A stretch of 64,000 nucleotides of DNA from CAYFJV01 sp964460605 (GCA_964460605.1 CAYWPT010000002.1:1-64000); one strand, 5' to 3'; numbered from the stretch's first letter, positions 50,440 to 59,834 are shown. Made by a program: numbers and translations. The notes: generated by a model not told the origin, from the sequence alone.

Positions 50440-53400
50440 GTGACAAAGATTAATCGATTAACCATTCATGGTTTCAAAAGTTTTGCCCACAAAACAGACG
50501 TGGAATTCGGTTCTAAATATAATTGTATACTTGGACCTAACGGTTCTGGTAAATCTAATGTAGGGGACGCTCTTTGTTTCGTACTTGGGAGAATTTCTGC
50601 AAAATCAATGCGTGCAGAGAAAGGTTCTAATTTAATTTTTAATGGTGGGAAAAAACACAAGCCTGCTAAAGAGGGAACAGTAGAGATAGAATTTGATAAT
50701 TCTGGTGGGGATTTTCCAGTTGATGCTAAACACGTTGCAGTATCAAGAACAATCTCAAAAAAAGGTTCTAGTGTCTACAGAATCAATGGGAAAAAATCAA
50801 CTCGAACAGAAATTGTAGAACTATTATCCCACGCACAAGTAAAACAAAATGGTTACAATATTATTTTACAAGGTGACATTACTCGATTTGTAGACATGCC
50901 CTCTGTTGAGAGAAGAAGAATTATTGAACAAATCAGTGATATCTCTCATTATGAAGATAAAAAACATAAAGCTCTATTAGAATTAGGAAAAGTTGATGAA
51001 AAATTAAATTCAGCTTCTATTATTATGAAAGAACGTAAAGCTTACTTACGTGAACTAAAAAAGGATCGTGACCAAGCTTTAAAGTTCAAAGAAGTAAAAG
51101 ATAAAATTGATTCTTACAAAGCAGGATATATCAATATCAAAATGCAAGCTCGTCTTAAAGAAAAAGAGGACTATGAAGGCAAAATTGCTAACCTTACTGA
51201 CAAAGTAAAAAAAGCAGATGCTGATGTGGATGCACTCAAAGTTAAAATTGAAGAAAAAAGAAATGCTATCAAAGAATTAAACAAAGAAATTGAACATAGT
51301 GGAGATACAGGACAAATCGCTATGCAAAAGGATATTGAAGCTCTAAAGACAGAATTAATCCAAAAGAAAACAAGGGTTTCTACTCTCAAAGATGAGATTA
51401 ATAAAATTGAAGTAAGAAAGGTACAGTTTGAAAAAGAAATTGAAGACTTACGTGGCAAAAACTCAGACTCAGCAAATGATATCAAAGAAATCACTAAAGA
51501 AGTAGCTTACAAAAAAAGAGAATTGAGCGACTTTGAAAACAAAATAACTGAATTTAGAAAGAAACACAAGATTGGTTTGAGTGGTGATCTAGAAACTTCT
51601 TTGGCTGATAAAGATAAGTTTATTGAAGAGCAACAAGAAGCAGTACAAAAAGTAAGACTACAACAACAAGAGCTTTTAAGAGAAAAAGATCGTATTGAAT
51701 TCCAATTAGAAAATATTGATGAGCAAATGAAAAAGGTAGCTCTTGTTCAAAAAGAGCATAAAGACCAAATTAAAGTACTCAAAAGCAATAAAGATTCTTT
51801 CAAAAATGCAAGTTTAAAATTAAGCAAATGTATTGAACAAGATTCTTCTTATGCTTCACAATTAGCTAATGCAAGAAAAAAGTTATTCACTTTGCAAGAA
51901 GAGCAAGCAAAAATTCACGCAAAGACACAAAGCATTCAAGCAAACATGTCACAAAACAACGCTATTAATTATTTACTCAAAAACAAAAACAAATTTGGTG
52001 GAATTCACGGGACTATTGCACAATTAGGTCAAGTAAAGAAGAAGTATGCTCAAGCTTTAGAAGCAGCTGCTGGTGCGAGAACCAACTTTTTAGTGGTTGA
52101 CGATGATAAAATTGCAGCAGATTGTATTGCACATTTGAAATCAAACAAATTAGGTCGGGCTTCATTTATTCCATTAAATAAAATTAGGGCAAACTCTGTT
52201 TCAATTAATCAAAAATCTATGATTAACAAAAATGGTGTACATGATTTCGCTATTAATTTAATCTCATATAGATCAGAATACAAAAAAGCATTTGAATTTG
52301 TTTTCGGTAGCACTTTAATTGTTGAAGATTTAAGCTCAGCACGTTCAGTAGGTATTGGTAGAGCTAAGATGGTTACATTAGACGGAAACATTGCTGAAGC
52401 TTCAGGAGTTATGAAAGGCGGTTTTGCTGGGACTCGTAGAGGTGCATCATTCCAAGAGAAAGGTTCATTAGAATCCTTAGAGAAAATTGATGCAGAAATG
52501 TCTGATCATCAAAGCGTCATTTCAAAATTAGAATCTAAAAGAGCAGATAATGATTCATTAATAACTCAACTTCGTAAAGAGAAAGGTGAATTAGAAGGAG
52601 AGATTGTGAAATTAGAAAAAACTCTACACTTAGATGGCTCAGATTTAGACGTCTCTAAAGATGTGAAAAAAGATTTGGGTGTTAGATTAAAAGAAGTCGA
52701 TACTGAATTAGGTGCAGTTGCTAAAAACATTGCTACTATTAACAGAAGTTTGGCTCAGGTTAAATCAGAAAAACAAATCTTAAGAAGTAAATTGACTGAT
52801 GTAAACAATCCAAGATTATTAGCACAATTGCAGGCTTTTGAAGAAGGTAAACAAAAAGCTAGAGAACGTATTATTCGTGGAGAAAATGATTTGAAAAACT
52901 TAACATCTCAACAAGACAAATTAATCGCTCCTGAGATTGAAAAAATTAATGAGATTATTAAACAGCACGATAAAGAATTTAACACTTTCAAGAAAGAAAT
53001 CGCTGATTTATCAACAGATATCACTGCAAAAGACAAAATCTTAGCTGTTAAGGAAAAAGATGCACAGGCTTTCTATGCAAAGTATAAAGGATTATTCAAG
53101 AAACGTGAAGAACTCAATTCATTTATTTCTAATAATGAACATAAAATTGAAAGAATTAGAGATGCTAATAGAACTGCAGAGAGGGAAATGAATTTACACT
53201 CATTAAAGTATGCTGAAATTAAAGCAAAATTGTCTGTACTTCAAGATGAATTTGAAAAGTATAAAGATGTTGAAATGGTAACTGGCAAGACTGAAAAAGA
53301 ATTATATGCAGAAGTAAGTAAATTTGAAGCAATTTTATCACAAATGTCAGCAGTAAATATGAAGGCTTTAGAGGTTTATGATAAAGTTGAAAGAGAGTTT

Positions 53401-53931
53401 AATCAATTAGTTGAAAAGAAAGATTCTCTACATAATGAGAAAGGTGAGATTTTAGTCCTTATGAACGAGATTGAGACCATGAAAAAGGAACACTTTATGA
53501 AAACCTTTGATGAAGCAAACAAACATTTCCAAGTTATCTTTTCACAATTATTCAAGAAGGGTGATGCTTTCTTAGAGCTTGAGAACAAAGATAAACCTTT
53601 TGATGGTGGTCTAGGTATTAAAGTTAAGTTGACTGGCAAAAGGCATATGGACATCAAAAGTCTTTCAGGCGGTGAAAAAACTTTAACTGCATTATCCTTT
53701 ATTTTCGCTATCCAAGAATATCAACCTGCTCGATTCTATATTCTTGATGAGATTGACGCAGCATTAGACAAAAACAATGCTGAGAAATTGGCTAAATTAA
53801 TTGGTTCTTATTGTGATAAAGCACAATATATTGTAATTAGTCACAATGATTCTGTAATTTCAGAAGCTGACAATTTATATGGTGTTTCAATGCAAAACGG
53901 TATTTCTAAAGTAACTAGTTTGAAGATTTAA
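50440..53931 (+). CDS. smc: SMC chromosome segregation ATPase
   Basis: The 1163-residue protein has Walker A GPNGSGKSNVGDAL near residue 32. Two long coiled coils (about 165-490 and 670-1000) flank a hinge with GGIHGTIAQLG and MKGGFAGTRRG. The C-terminal head has SLSGGEKTLTALSFIFA and Walker B RFYILDEIDAALDK. Translation starts at GTG 50440 after AGAGGG, with TTTTTAAAC at about 50392. It would compact and segregate the chromosome with ScpA/ScpB-type partners, not seen here. Confidence 0.96.
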   Translation: MTKINRLTIHGFKSFAHKTDVEFGSKYNCILGPNGSGKSNVGDALCFVLGRISAKSMRAEKGSNLIFNGGKKHKPAKEGTVEIEFDNSGGDFPVDAKHVAVSRTISKKGSSVYRINGKKSTRTEIVELLSHAQVKQNGYNIILQGDITRFVDMPSVERRRIIEQISDISHYEDKKHKALLELGKVDEKLNSASIIMKERKAYLRELKKDRDQALKFKEVKDKIDSYKAGYINIKMQARLKEKEDYEGKIANLTDKVKKADADVDALKVKIEEKRNAIKELNKEIEHSGDTGQIAMQKDIEALKTELIQKKTRVSTLKDEINKIEVRKVQFEKEIEDLRGKNSDSANDIKEITKEVAYKKRELSDFENKITEFRKKHKIGLSGDLETSLADKDKFIEEQQEAVQKVRLQQQELLREKDRIEFQLENIDEQMKKVALVQKEHKDQIKVLKSNKDSFKNASLKLSKCIEQDSSYASQLANARKKLFTLQEEQAKIHAKTQSIQANMSQNNAINYLLKNKNKFGGIHGTIAQLGQVKKKYAQALEAAAGARTNFLVVDDDKIAADCIAHLKSNKLGRASFIPLNKIRANSVSINQKSMINKNGVHDFAINLISYRSEYKKAFEFVFGSTLIVEDLSSARSVGIGRAKMVTLDGNIAEASGVMKGGFAGTRRGASFQEKGSLESLEKIDAEMSDHQSVISKLESKRADNDSLITQLRKEKGELEGEIVKLEKTLHLDGSDLDVSKDVKKDLGVRLKEVDTELGAVAKNIATINRSLAQVKSEKQILRSKLTDVNNPRLLAQLQAFEEGKQKARERIIRGENDLKNLTSQQDKLIAPEIEKINEIIKQHDKEFNTFKKEIADLSTDITAKDKILAVKEKDAQAFYAKYKGLFKKREELNSFISNNEHKIERIRDANRTAEREMNLHSLKYAEIKAKLSVLQDEFEKYKDVEMVTGKTEKELYAEVSKFEAILSQMSAVNMKALEVYDKVEREFNQLVEKKDSLHNEKGEILVLMNEIETMKKEHFMKTFDEANKHFQVIFSQLFKKGDAFLELENKDKPFDGGLGIKVKLTGKRHMDIKSLSGGEKTLTALSFIFAIQEYQPARFYILDEIDAALDKNNAEKLAKLIGSYCDKAQYIVISHNDSVISEADNLYGVSMQNGISKVTSLKI

Positions 53932-53994
53932 GCTTATATTTAGCTTTATTCATAGCAAAACCTTTATAAAGAGTTCGGGTTCTTTTAGTCTAAG

Positions 53995-54183
53995 ATGGAA
54001 GTTACACAAACCAAATCCCAAAAAATGAAGAGATTTTGGAAAGAAACTCTTAGAGTTATGAGAATTACCAAAAGACCTAATAGGGAAGAGTTTACTACAA
54101 CTGTAAAAGTTACAGGGTTAGGTATCTCAGTAATTGGTATTGTAGGATTTTTAATCTTTTTAATAAAACAATTATTTTTTTAA
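53995..54183 (+). CDS. secE: Protein translocase subunit SecE (Sss1)
   Basis: The 62-residue tail-anchored protein has an amphipathic helix (KRFWKETLRVMRITKRPNRE) followed by one membrane helix near the C terminus (GISVIGIVGFLIFLI). It is the essential gamma subunit of the SecY channel. It precedes Spt5, the usual archaeal order. Confidence 0.92.
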   Translation: MEVTQTKSQKMKRFWKETLRVMRITKRPNREEFTTTVKVTGLGISVIGIVGFLIFLIKQLFF

Positions 54184-54242
54184 AATGGTATCAAAAATCA
54201 GAGATTTTTGGGACCATAAAAAAATCAAAGGAGATTTTTTGA

Positions 54243-54728
54243 ATGGCAAGCGAAATTTATGCAGTAAGAACAGCAGCGAACAGAGAAGATCAAGTAGTTG
54301 ATTTTTTAATTCCAAAGCTGGAGAAAGAAGGACAGTTAGAAGTATATTCAGTAATCAGACCACATGGTATGCGTGGTTACATTTTTGTAGAAGCTGGTAG
54401 TAAAACTGATGTTGAGATGGCTATCCAGCGTGTTCCTTACGCAAGAGGTATCTTGAAAGGAGAAATCCCTTACCCAGAAATTGAACATATGCTTGAGCAA
54501 GTAAAAGTGGAAATGAATATCCGTAAAGGAGATATTGTAGAATTGATTTCAGGACCATTCAAACGGGAAAACGCAAAAGTTATAAGGATCAACAAAGGTA
54601 AAGAAGAAATCGTTGTTGAGTTACTTGAAGCAGCTGTTCCAATCCCGATTACTATAGCTCAAGACGCAGTAAAAGTAATTCGTAGAGATTCAGATGATGA
54701 TGAAGACGAAATTGAGTTAAAACTTTAG
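54243..54728 (+). CDS. spt5: Transcription elongation factor Spt5
   Basis: The 161-residue protein has an NGN domain (residues ~1-85, YAVRTAANREDQVVDFL, HGMRGYIFVEA) and a KOW domain (KGDIVELISGPFKRENAKVI). An acidic end (DSDDDEDEIEL) follows. It binds the RNA polymerase clamp with Spt4. GGAGA precedes the ATG. Confidence 0.95.
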   Translation: MASEIYAVRTAANREDQVVDFLIPKLEKEGQLEVYSVIRPHGMRGYIFVEAGSKTDVEMAIQRVPYARGILKGEIPYPEIEHMLEQVKVEMNIRKGDIVELISGPFKRENAKVIRINKGKEEIVVELLEAAVPIPITIAQDAVKVIRRDSDDDEDEIELKL

Positions 54729-54747
54729 TTTTAATTTTTAATATTTT

Positions 54748-54852
54748 GCCCCTGTGGTGTAGATGGTGGAGCTTAGTTGCTTGCCAACACATTCCGGACT
54801 ATCATTCTGCCCTTTCGAGGCAGCGACTCGGGTTCAAATCCCGGCGGGGGCA
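54748..54852 (+). tRNA. tRNA-Glu(UUC) with a D-loop intron
   Basis: The acceptor is GCCCCTG/CGGGGGC with discriminator A. The anticodon stem CTGCC/GGCAG holds loop CTTTCGA (anticodon TTC), with a four-base variable loop and T arm TCGGG-TTCAAAT-CCCGG. About 31 extra bases interrupt the D loop between GTGTAGATGG and CTATCAT, leaving a 74-base mature tRNA close to archaeal tRNA-Glu. The intron contains a GTTG-CTTGC-CAAC hairpin. It lies at nearly the same D-loop site as the first intron in tRNA-Ser. Confidence 0.8.
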
Positions 54853-55662
54853 CTTTCTTATCAACCTTTAGTTATTAATTTAGACGAACATTTAGTGAGT
54901 TTTATAGACGAGATAAGGGCTAGAAATTATTCTACTCATCATGAATGGAAAATTATTTGTTATGCCAAAAAATTGAGTAAATATACACACTTTTTTAATT
55001 ACAAAGAGATCTATAAGATCAAAGATGTTCTAAGAGGTTCAGATGGTTATTATAAGGCAATAAGAAGCCTCTGTGCTTATTTTGAAGAGATGTTCCTAGA
55101 TAATGATGATGTTCTAAAAGATCTTTCTAGGATAAGTAAATTGGTTAAGAAGCCAACATCTAAACCTGATATATATTGTCCTACAGATGAAGAAATTCAA
55201 GAGACTTTAGAGAAGTTGAAGTATTTGAATAAGAATATATATCATTTCTATATAGGTCTTATACATTCTGGTGTGCGTATACGTGAATTTGCTTACTATT
55301 TAGAAGATCCTTCAAGGTTTAAAGTAATTGAAAAGAAAGGGTTCAAGAAAGTTTTGCTTAATTACAAGAGAGGGAATAAATATTGCCAATACATCTATTT
55401 GCCTCTAGAATATTCTGAGGGGAAGTATGTATCTCCCAAGTATCTGAGTAAATTTCTATCTAAACATAAAGATTTGTTAAGGCCGAAATATATCCGGAAT
55501 TGGTTTTATTCAAAGTGTCTAAGCTCAGGGATTCCTTCTCCTGTTGCTGATTTTTACCAAGGGAGATCTGCAGTTACTGTTGGTGATAGACATTATCTGG
55601 ATAAGGAGAAAATGGCGGACGAGATGTATCTAAAGATTTGTGTCATAGATTTTATAAAATAG
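54853..55662 (+). pseudogene. SSV-type integrase, C-terminal part at tRNA-Glu
   Basis: The frame is open through the tRNA (from 54763) and has no ribosome-binding site or usable start after it. It encodes about 270 residues of an archaeal SSV-type integrase: Arg in HSGVRIREFAY, RPKYIRNWFYSKC and the Tyr in GDRHYLDKEKMADEMY. SSV-type elements carry their attachment site inside int, so integration leaves a C-terminal half joined to the tRNA 3' end, as seen here. The N-terminal half and the second tRNA fragment are not in the window. Confidence 0.7.
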
Positions 55663-55679
55663 CTTCAATAATAAGGTGC

Positions 55680-56723
55680 ATGAGAAAAGGGACCGTAGTA
55701 ACAGGACTTGTTGCATTATTAGCTTCAACACCAGTTTCAGCTACGACAACTCCTTGTGTTACTCCTGTTGATGGGATGAGCATTACTCAAGACACAACTT
55801 TCTGCCCTGGAAGTTATTCTGTTCCTAATGGAATATCAATTGATGCAGATGGTGTAACGCTTGAATGTGATGGTACTGAACTTGTCGGTGATTATTCCTC
55901 TAATCCAGGACAAGGACCATCTGGGATATCAGTAATTGGTGTTGATGATGTATTCATTAAAGGGTGTACAGTTGATGATTTCTATAGGTCAATATTTATT
56001 GATCAATCAGATGCGTCCAGAGTTAGATTAAATGATTTGAATCCCACAGAAGGTAATACTGCTTTGTATTTAAGGGATTCAACAAATTCAAGAATTACTG
56101 CTAATACACTCAGAGGGACAACTTATGTTCCTGGAGATAGCTATGGGAATTTGATTCAGAATAATGAATTCCTTGAAAGCCCAGGTGCTGCGGTATTTCT
56201 TTTGAATGGTTCTCATCACAACATGGTGCGAAGGAATACTTTCTTGGGTACCACCGATGGAGTAGATTTACAATATGGATCACACCACAATAGAGTTGTG
56301 GATAATGATTTTTTAGATATTCAAAGATATGGTGTTGTTATTGTTAATGCAACTAATAGCCTTGTTTTTCATAACACTCTTGATGGAGTGGGTTCAGATG
56401 CTGTACGTGTTGCAGGAGAAGATACTGATGGCAACATGGTTGTAGTCAACAGGATTTATGATGCTGGCGGTGATTGTATCAGTGTTCAAGAATCAAGCAG
56501 GAACTTATTTGCTAATAATAGTCTAATTGGATGTGCTAATCCGGTTAGTGATGAACTCTCAAGCTTCTGGAACACCAGAAGAAGAGGTGGGAACCATTAT
56601 GAGGAATATGATCAGCCTTCAGAAGGATGTCATGATACAAATTTAGATGGTTTTTGTGATGCACCTTATGTAATTGATGCTGATAGTCAAGATAACAAAC
56701 CATTAGTTAGTCCTGTTTTCTGA
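55680..56723 (+). CDS. Secreted parallel beta-helix protein
   Basis: The ~347-residue protein has a signal peptide (MRKGTVVTGLVALLASTPVS, cleaved about residue 21). A right-handed beta-helix with PbH1-type turns follows (NLIQNNEFLESPG, HNMVRRNTFLGTTDG, HNRVVDNDFLDIQ, NLFANNSLIG), as in NosD/pectate-lyase-like families. A Cys-bearing DTNLDGFCDAPYVID at the end resembles a dockerin-like or calcium loop. ATG 55680 removes an antisense-like extension. It is likely a surface or secreted carbohydrate-binding protein. Confidence 0.8.
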   Translation: MRKGTVVTGLVALLASTPVSATTTPCVTPVDGMSITQDTTFCPGSYSVPNGISIDADGVTLECDGTELVGDYSSNPGQGPSGISVIGVDDVFIKGCTVDDFYRSIFIDQSDASRVRLNDLNPTEGNTALYLRDSTNSRITANTLRGTTYVPGDSYGNLIQNNEFLESPGAAVFLLNGSHHNMVRRNTFLGTTDGVDLQYGSHHNRVVDNDFLDIQRYGVVIVNATNSLVFHNTLDGVGSDAVRVAGEDTDGNMVVVNRIYDAGGDCISVQESSRNLFANNSLIGCANPVSDELSSFWNTRRRGGNHYEEYDQPSEGCHDTNLDGFCDAPYVIDADSQDNKPLVSPVF

Positions 56724-56763
56724 GTTACTAAGATTTATTAAGAGTAGTTGCTTTTGTGACACA

Positions 56764-57378
56764 ATGCGAAAAAGAAAGAAGCCTACATACTATTACATTG
56801 AAATTAGGTATTTTGGTAAAGCAAAACACCATATTAGAAGAATAATAAATGATGTGAACAAAACATTTGGTATTCGCACCAAGAAAAGAGCAATCCCGCA
56901 CATTACACTTGTACAACCATTTACTACAAACAATCAAAAAAGAGTAGTCTCAGATTTCAAAAGGATTTGTTCTAAGTACAAAGGACTGATGAAGTTCACT
57001 GTTGATGGTTGGGGCGTGTTCCCATTCTTTGTTGTGTTTGCAAAAGTTAATCCCGATAAGAAGATAGTTAAACTTAGACACCACCTCTTGAACTGTTACC
57101 GCAAGTATGCGAGAGTTAAAGATGTAGATAGGGCATACCATCCACATACAACTATAGCGCTTAAGATGGGGCTTATTAAGTTCTTTAGGATCTGGTTCTA
57201 CTTGAAAAGGAAACATAGGTTAGTGTTTACCAATCACGTTCTTAGGATAACTTTGCTGAAGGGGCAGAAGATCTTGTATGAATATGATATGATGACTGGC
57301 AGAATGCTTAACAGGTCTAAGGCAAAGAGCAGGAAGCAGCTGGCAAAGACTTTTAGAACTTTGAAGAAAAAGAAGTAG
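56764..57378 (+). CDS. 2H phosphoesterase, 2'-5' RNA ligase (ThpR/LigT)-like
   Basis: The 204-residue protein has the two catalytic HxT(T/L) motifs of the 2H superfamily: IPHITLVQP (about residue 44) and HPHTTIALK (about 125). It ends in a very basic tail (RSKAKSRKQLAKTFRTLKKK), longer than the usual ~180 residues. Homologues join or hydrolyse 2',3'-cyclic phosphate ends of RNA. The basic tail suggests RNA binding. Confidence 0.85.
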   Translation: MRKRKKPTYYYIEIRYFGKAKHHIRRIINDVNKTFGIRTKKRAIPHITLVQPFTTNNQKRVVSDFKRICSKYKGLMKFTVDGWGVFPFFVVFAKVNPDKKIVKLRHHLLNCYRKYARVKDVDRAYHPHTTIALKMGLIKFFRIWFYLKRKHRLVFTNHVLRITLLKGQKILYEYDMMTGRMLNRSKAKSRKQLAKTFRTLKKKK

Positions 57379-57392
57379 CCTCAGAAGGGCAC

Positions 57393-58262
57393 TTATTTGC
57401 AGTAAATCCTTCTTTCAGATTGTTCTCCTTTCTCAAAAGAGAATTCAACACCACCTAGAGAAAGTGTTCTCTTTTCATCCGAAGGCGTGGATTGTGCAAA
57501 CATTCTTTCATACACTTGCCATGTTGGCATTGAAGCATCAGAAAATAATTCATCTAACATCCTTGAGACAGGTTGCCAATCGCCAGCTCTTGTATTACCG
57601 GAAATGATAATCAATGGTGTTTCCGGATCTGATGCAGGGGAACCTCTATCTCCATGGTCTCCAACCATTACAGTTCTTAATTGCTCATAGCCCGTTGGTG
57701 AGATTAATCTTCTAGCCAGATGTAGGTCTTTAATAAAGGAGCCACTATCAATATTTGGATTTTGATAGATATTACTGTCATCAAATGGTTTTCTCGTTTC
57801 GTTGTGTAATAATTGATGCCAGTGGTGAAACCATGCTTGTATCTCTGTTTGTAATGCTTTCTTCTCATCACTCCCAAAAGGAAGTTCTCTCAGGCGGTCA
57901 CTACGTTCCAAGGATTCAGCATCTAATGCTTCTCTTCGTTCTTCAGATTCAAAACTAATTCTCGTATCGTAATCATCGCGGATGCCCCTAATAACTCCAT
58001 CTTCTCTAACATATAACACTACATTCCCAGCATCAATTTGTTGCCTACCAAAATATCCTTCAAATAAACTATCTATATCTGCTAAATGTGCTCTGCCTCC
58101 ATCTCCTGCAGTTGTAGCAACGTATAATCTTCTTCCAGTTTCACGTTGGGCTTCAAGAAAAGTGGGTACGTTTGGATATAAACCAACGTTATCTCTAAAT
58201 GATTCAAATTCTCCTAATGTACTGTCTTTGTCAAAGAATATAATATCGTTATCAATTGTCAT
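57393..58262 (-). CDS. HAD-superfamily phosphatase-like protein
   Basis: The ~289-residue protein has motif I FFDKDSTLGEF (DxDxT), a motif II Thr in YVATTAGDGG, a long helical cap (about 75-190) and motif IV VMVGDHGDRGSPASDP. These fit a phosphoaspartate hydrolase. ATG 58262 is a reasonable start; a TTG at 58313 would add 17 residues. It lies after a zinc-ribbon gene in the same direction. The substrate is unknown. Confidence 0.75.
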   Translation of the reverse strand: MTIDNDIIFFDKDSTLGEFESFRDNVGLYPNVPTFLEAQRETGRRLYVATTAGDGGRAHLADIDSLFEGYFGRQQIDAGNVVLYVREDGVIRGIRDDYDTRISFESEERREALDAESLERSDRLRELPFGSDEKKALQTEIQAWFHHWHQLLHNETRKPFDDSNIYQNPNIDSGSFIKDLHLARRLISPTGYEQLRTVMVGDHGDRGSPASDPETPLIIISGNTRAGDWQPVSRMLDELFSDASMPTWQVYERMFAQSTPSDEKRTLSLGGVEFSFEKGEQSERRIYCK

Positions 58263-58318
58263 TGTTATTCCATTACCAGGCCCACTTTTAAAGTTTATCA
58301 AGAAAATGTTCAAGAGGG

Positions 58319-58474
58319 TTACTTCAACCTCTTAACCCAATAAGCAAGACCGCCGTCTGGTTTACTATACCTCAGTTCAAATAAGCAATCGCTGCACTTG
58401 AGCCTGAACTGCCATCTAGTGTTCTTGTAAAACATATCAGCAGAACGGCAGAGTGGACAAGTGATCCAGACCAT
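58319..58474 (-). CDS. Zinc-ribbon protein, 51 residues
   Basis: MVWITCPLCRSADMFYKNTR followed by a CSDC pair gives a clean C-x2-C...C-x2-C zinc ribbon. A TGTATATAAG box is about 25 bases before the ATG, so it is leaderless. It is the first gene of an operon with the HAD-like protein. It could bind nucleic acid. Confidence 0.65.
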   Translation of the reverse strand: MVWITCPLCRSADMFYKNTRWQFRLKCSDCLFELRYSKPDGGLAYWVKRLK

Positions 58475-58531
58475 TGTATACAGGGCTTATAACTTTCTTA
58501 TATACATTGTCCGTGGTTGGCCAGTGAAAGA

Positions 58532-58546
58532 GGGGCAAAATGCCCC
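58532..58546 (-). terminator. GGGGCA hairpin after small membrane gene
   Basis: A perfect 6-bp stem, GGGGCA/TGCCCC with loop AAA (TTT on the minus strand), lies just past the stop of the 52-residue gene and before the zinc-ribbon promoter. Confidence 0.5.
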
Positions 58547-58554
58547 AACAAGTT

Positions 58555-58713
58555 TTATCTCTTACGTTTAAAGTAAAGATACAAAACCTGTAACCCTACG
58601 CCAGATGAAAAAATCCATCCAGAGTAAGGCATTTGTGCAATCAAGCCAGCTCCGCCAATTGTCATTGCAATTGCAGGAGGAGTTGATGCAATAATTTTTG
58701 CTGTTGTATTCAT
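58555..58713 (-). CDS. Small two-helix membrane protein, 52 residues
   Basis: The ORF opens MNTTAKIIASTPPAIAMTIG and ends VLYLYFKRKR, giving two hydrophobic segments and a basic C terminus. GAGAGG lies 10 bases before the ATG. Holin-like topology and the element-like neighbourhood hint at a viral or mobile origin; this is weak inference. Confidence 0.55.
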   Translation of the reverse strand: MNTTAKIIASTPPAIAMTIGGAGLIAQMPYSGWIFSSGVGLQVLYLYFKRKR

Positions 58714-58920
58714 GTTTCAGTCCTCTCACCAAACATTTAAGAATGATTAATCATTATTTACCTATAACGCGAGGTAGACCCTACTGATCGATCACTCTTT
58801 TGGTTTGGTTTACTTTTTTTTAATCAACCGAGAATTAGAGAATCGATAGGGTTATCAATTCATCTAACCTCTACCGATAAAGAATAAAAATATTTTGGGT
58901 TTTTAAAAGTTATTCAACCA

Positions 58921-58963
58921 TCTCCTTACTACGTCGAGGGGGTAAGGAGAAACCAAGATTTAA
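58921..58963 (+). promoter_or_regulatory. 9-bp dyad operator beside TATA box
   Basis: tctccttac (58921-58929) and gtaaggaga (58942-58950) form a perfect inverted repeat. The box gatttaaata (58957-58966) follows directly, about 25 bases before ATG 58988. A repressor bound to the dyad would block TBP/TFB access. Confidence 0.5.
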
Positions 58964-58987
58964 ATATACCAAAGAATATGTCTAACC

Positions 58988-59233
58988 ATGGCAAAGAAAA
59001 AGGGCTTAGCATCATTTGGCTTTAACTGGTGGCAGTGGTTATTCTATGTGATTGGATGGTTTACTGGAGTTCTTAACCTTTTGTTCTGGGTAATAATGGT
59101 TATAGCCCATATCAAATCTGATTGGGGTGAAAAATTCTTTAACAAAAAGTTCCATAGAAGAGTCTACATCTGGGGAATTGCAGCTACTGTTGTTTACGCT
59201 ATAGCACAATTGATATTATTACTTACGAGTTAA
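58988..59233 (+). CDS. Small two-helix membrane protein, 81 residues
   Basis: The protein has two hydrophobic segments (about residues 16-40 and 58-79) separated by a charged loop, HIKSDWGEKFFNKKFHRRV. The N terminus is basic (MAKKKG). A leaderless promoter with a nearby dyad drives it. No family is recognised. It overlaps the convergent 56-residue gene by 11 bases. Confidence 0.6.
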   Translation: MAKKKGLASFGFNWWQWLFYVIGWFTGVLNLLFWVIMVIAHIKSDWGEKFFNKKFHRRVYIWGIAATVVYAIAQLILLLTS

Positions 59234-59393
59234 ATCTTTCAGGAAATTTCTCCTTCTTCAACTTCTCTGCTTCCTCACTCAAAGGTAAGTTCATGAACAG
59301 CAGGTTCCAGTCAGAACCATCAAAGTGAGAGAAGAGGCCTAAAGACATGTCAAGGCAAAGCTTGTCATAGCGCTCCTGTTCCTTCTTATTCAT
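59223..59393 (-). CDS. Small acidic protein, 56 residues
   Basis: MNKKEQERYDKLCLDMSLGL opens an ordinary soluble protein with Leu/Glu-rich helices. Its ATG overlaps the stop of the upstream 132-residue gene (AATGAATAA), which indicates translational coupling. The function is unknown. Confidence 0.55.
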   Translation of the reverse strand: MNKKEQERYDKLCLDMSLGLFSHFDGSDWNLLFMNLPLSEEAEKLKKEKFPERFNS

Positions 59394-59784
59394 TCTCATC
59401 ACCTGCTAGTTGAAGTATTTGGTCCAACTGTTCGTCCGTAACCGTTTGCATCACGGCGTCCCGGAAACGTTCGTACTTGTGCAGCGGCACCGTCCGCGCG
59501 TCCGAGTTAAGGTTAAGATTCACATTAGGCAACATCTTCTGTAGCTGATCTATAAGACGTGCTCTAGCCTTGACAGAATCAGCTTCACTGAGGTTCCTGC
59601 CAATGAGTTCTTTAATTAATTCAATAAACTTAGAATCCTTGAGCAAAATGTAAAGGTGCTTTTCCTCAGGTGAAATGTTTGGATTACCAAGTAGCAGATT
59701 AATCGTAGATTTATGGAGCTTCCTAGGCGATCGACTTCTTCCACCTTTCGCACTTAATTCCAAATGATCGGGCCTCTTACTCAA
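59386..59784 (-). CDS. Unknown 132-residue protein, possible DNA-packaging type
   Basis: The basic N terminus (ELSAKGGRSRSPRKLHKSTI) is followed by helices (EEKHLYILLKDSKFIELIKE). Base composition is more GC-rich in the 59,430-59,500 part (accgtccgcgcgtcc) than the neighbourhood. The layout recalls small terminase subunits of viruses, but no motif confirms it. It overlaps the upstream part of the methyltransferase frame on the other strand. Confidence 0.5.
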   Translation of the reverse strand: MSKRPDHLELSAKGGRSRSPRKLHKSTINLLLGNPNISPEEKHLYILLKDSKFIELIKELIGRNLSEADSVKARARLIDQLQKMLPNVNLNLNSDARTVPLHKYERFRDAVMQTVTDEQLDQILQLAGDENE

Positions 59785-59834
59785 ATCATGAAAGACTTAC
59801 TAAAAACCCCAAAGAATGGGAACAGTACCACGCA

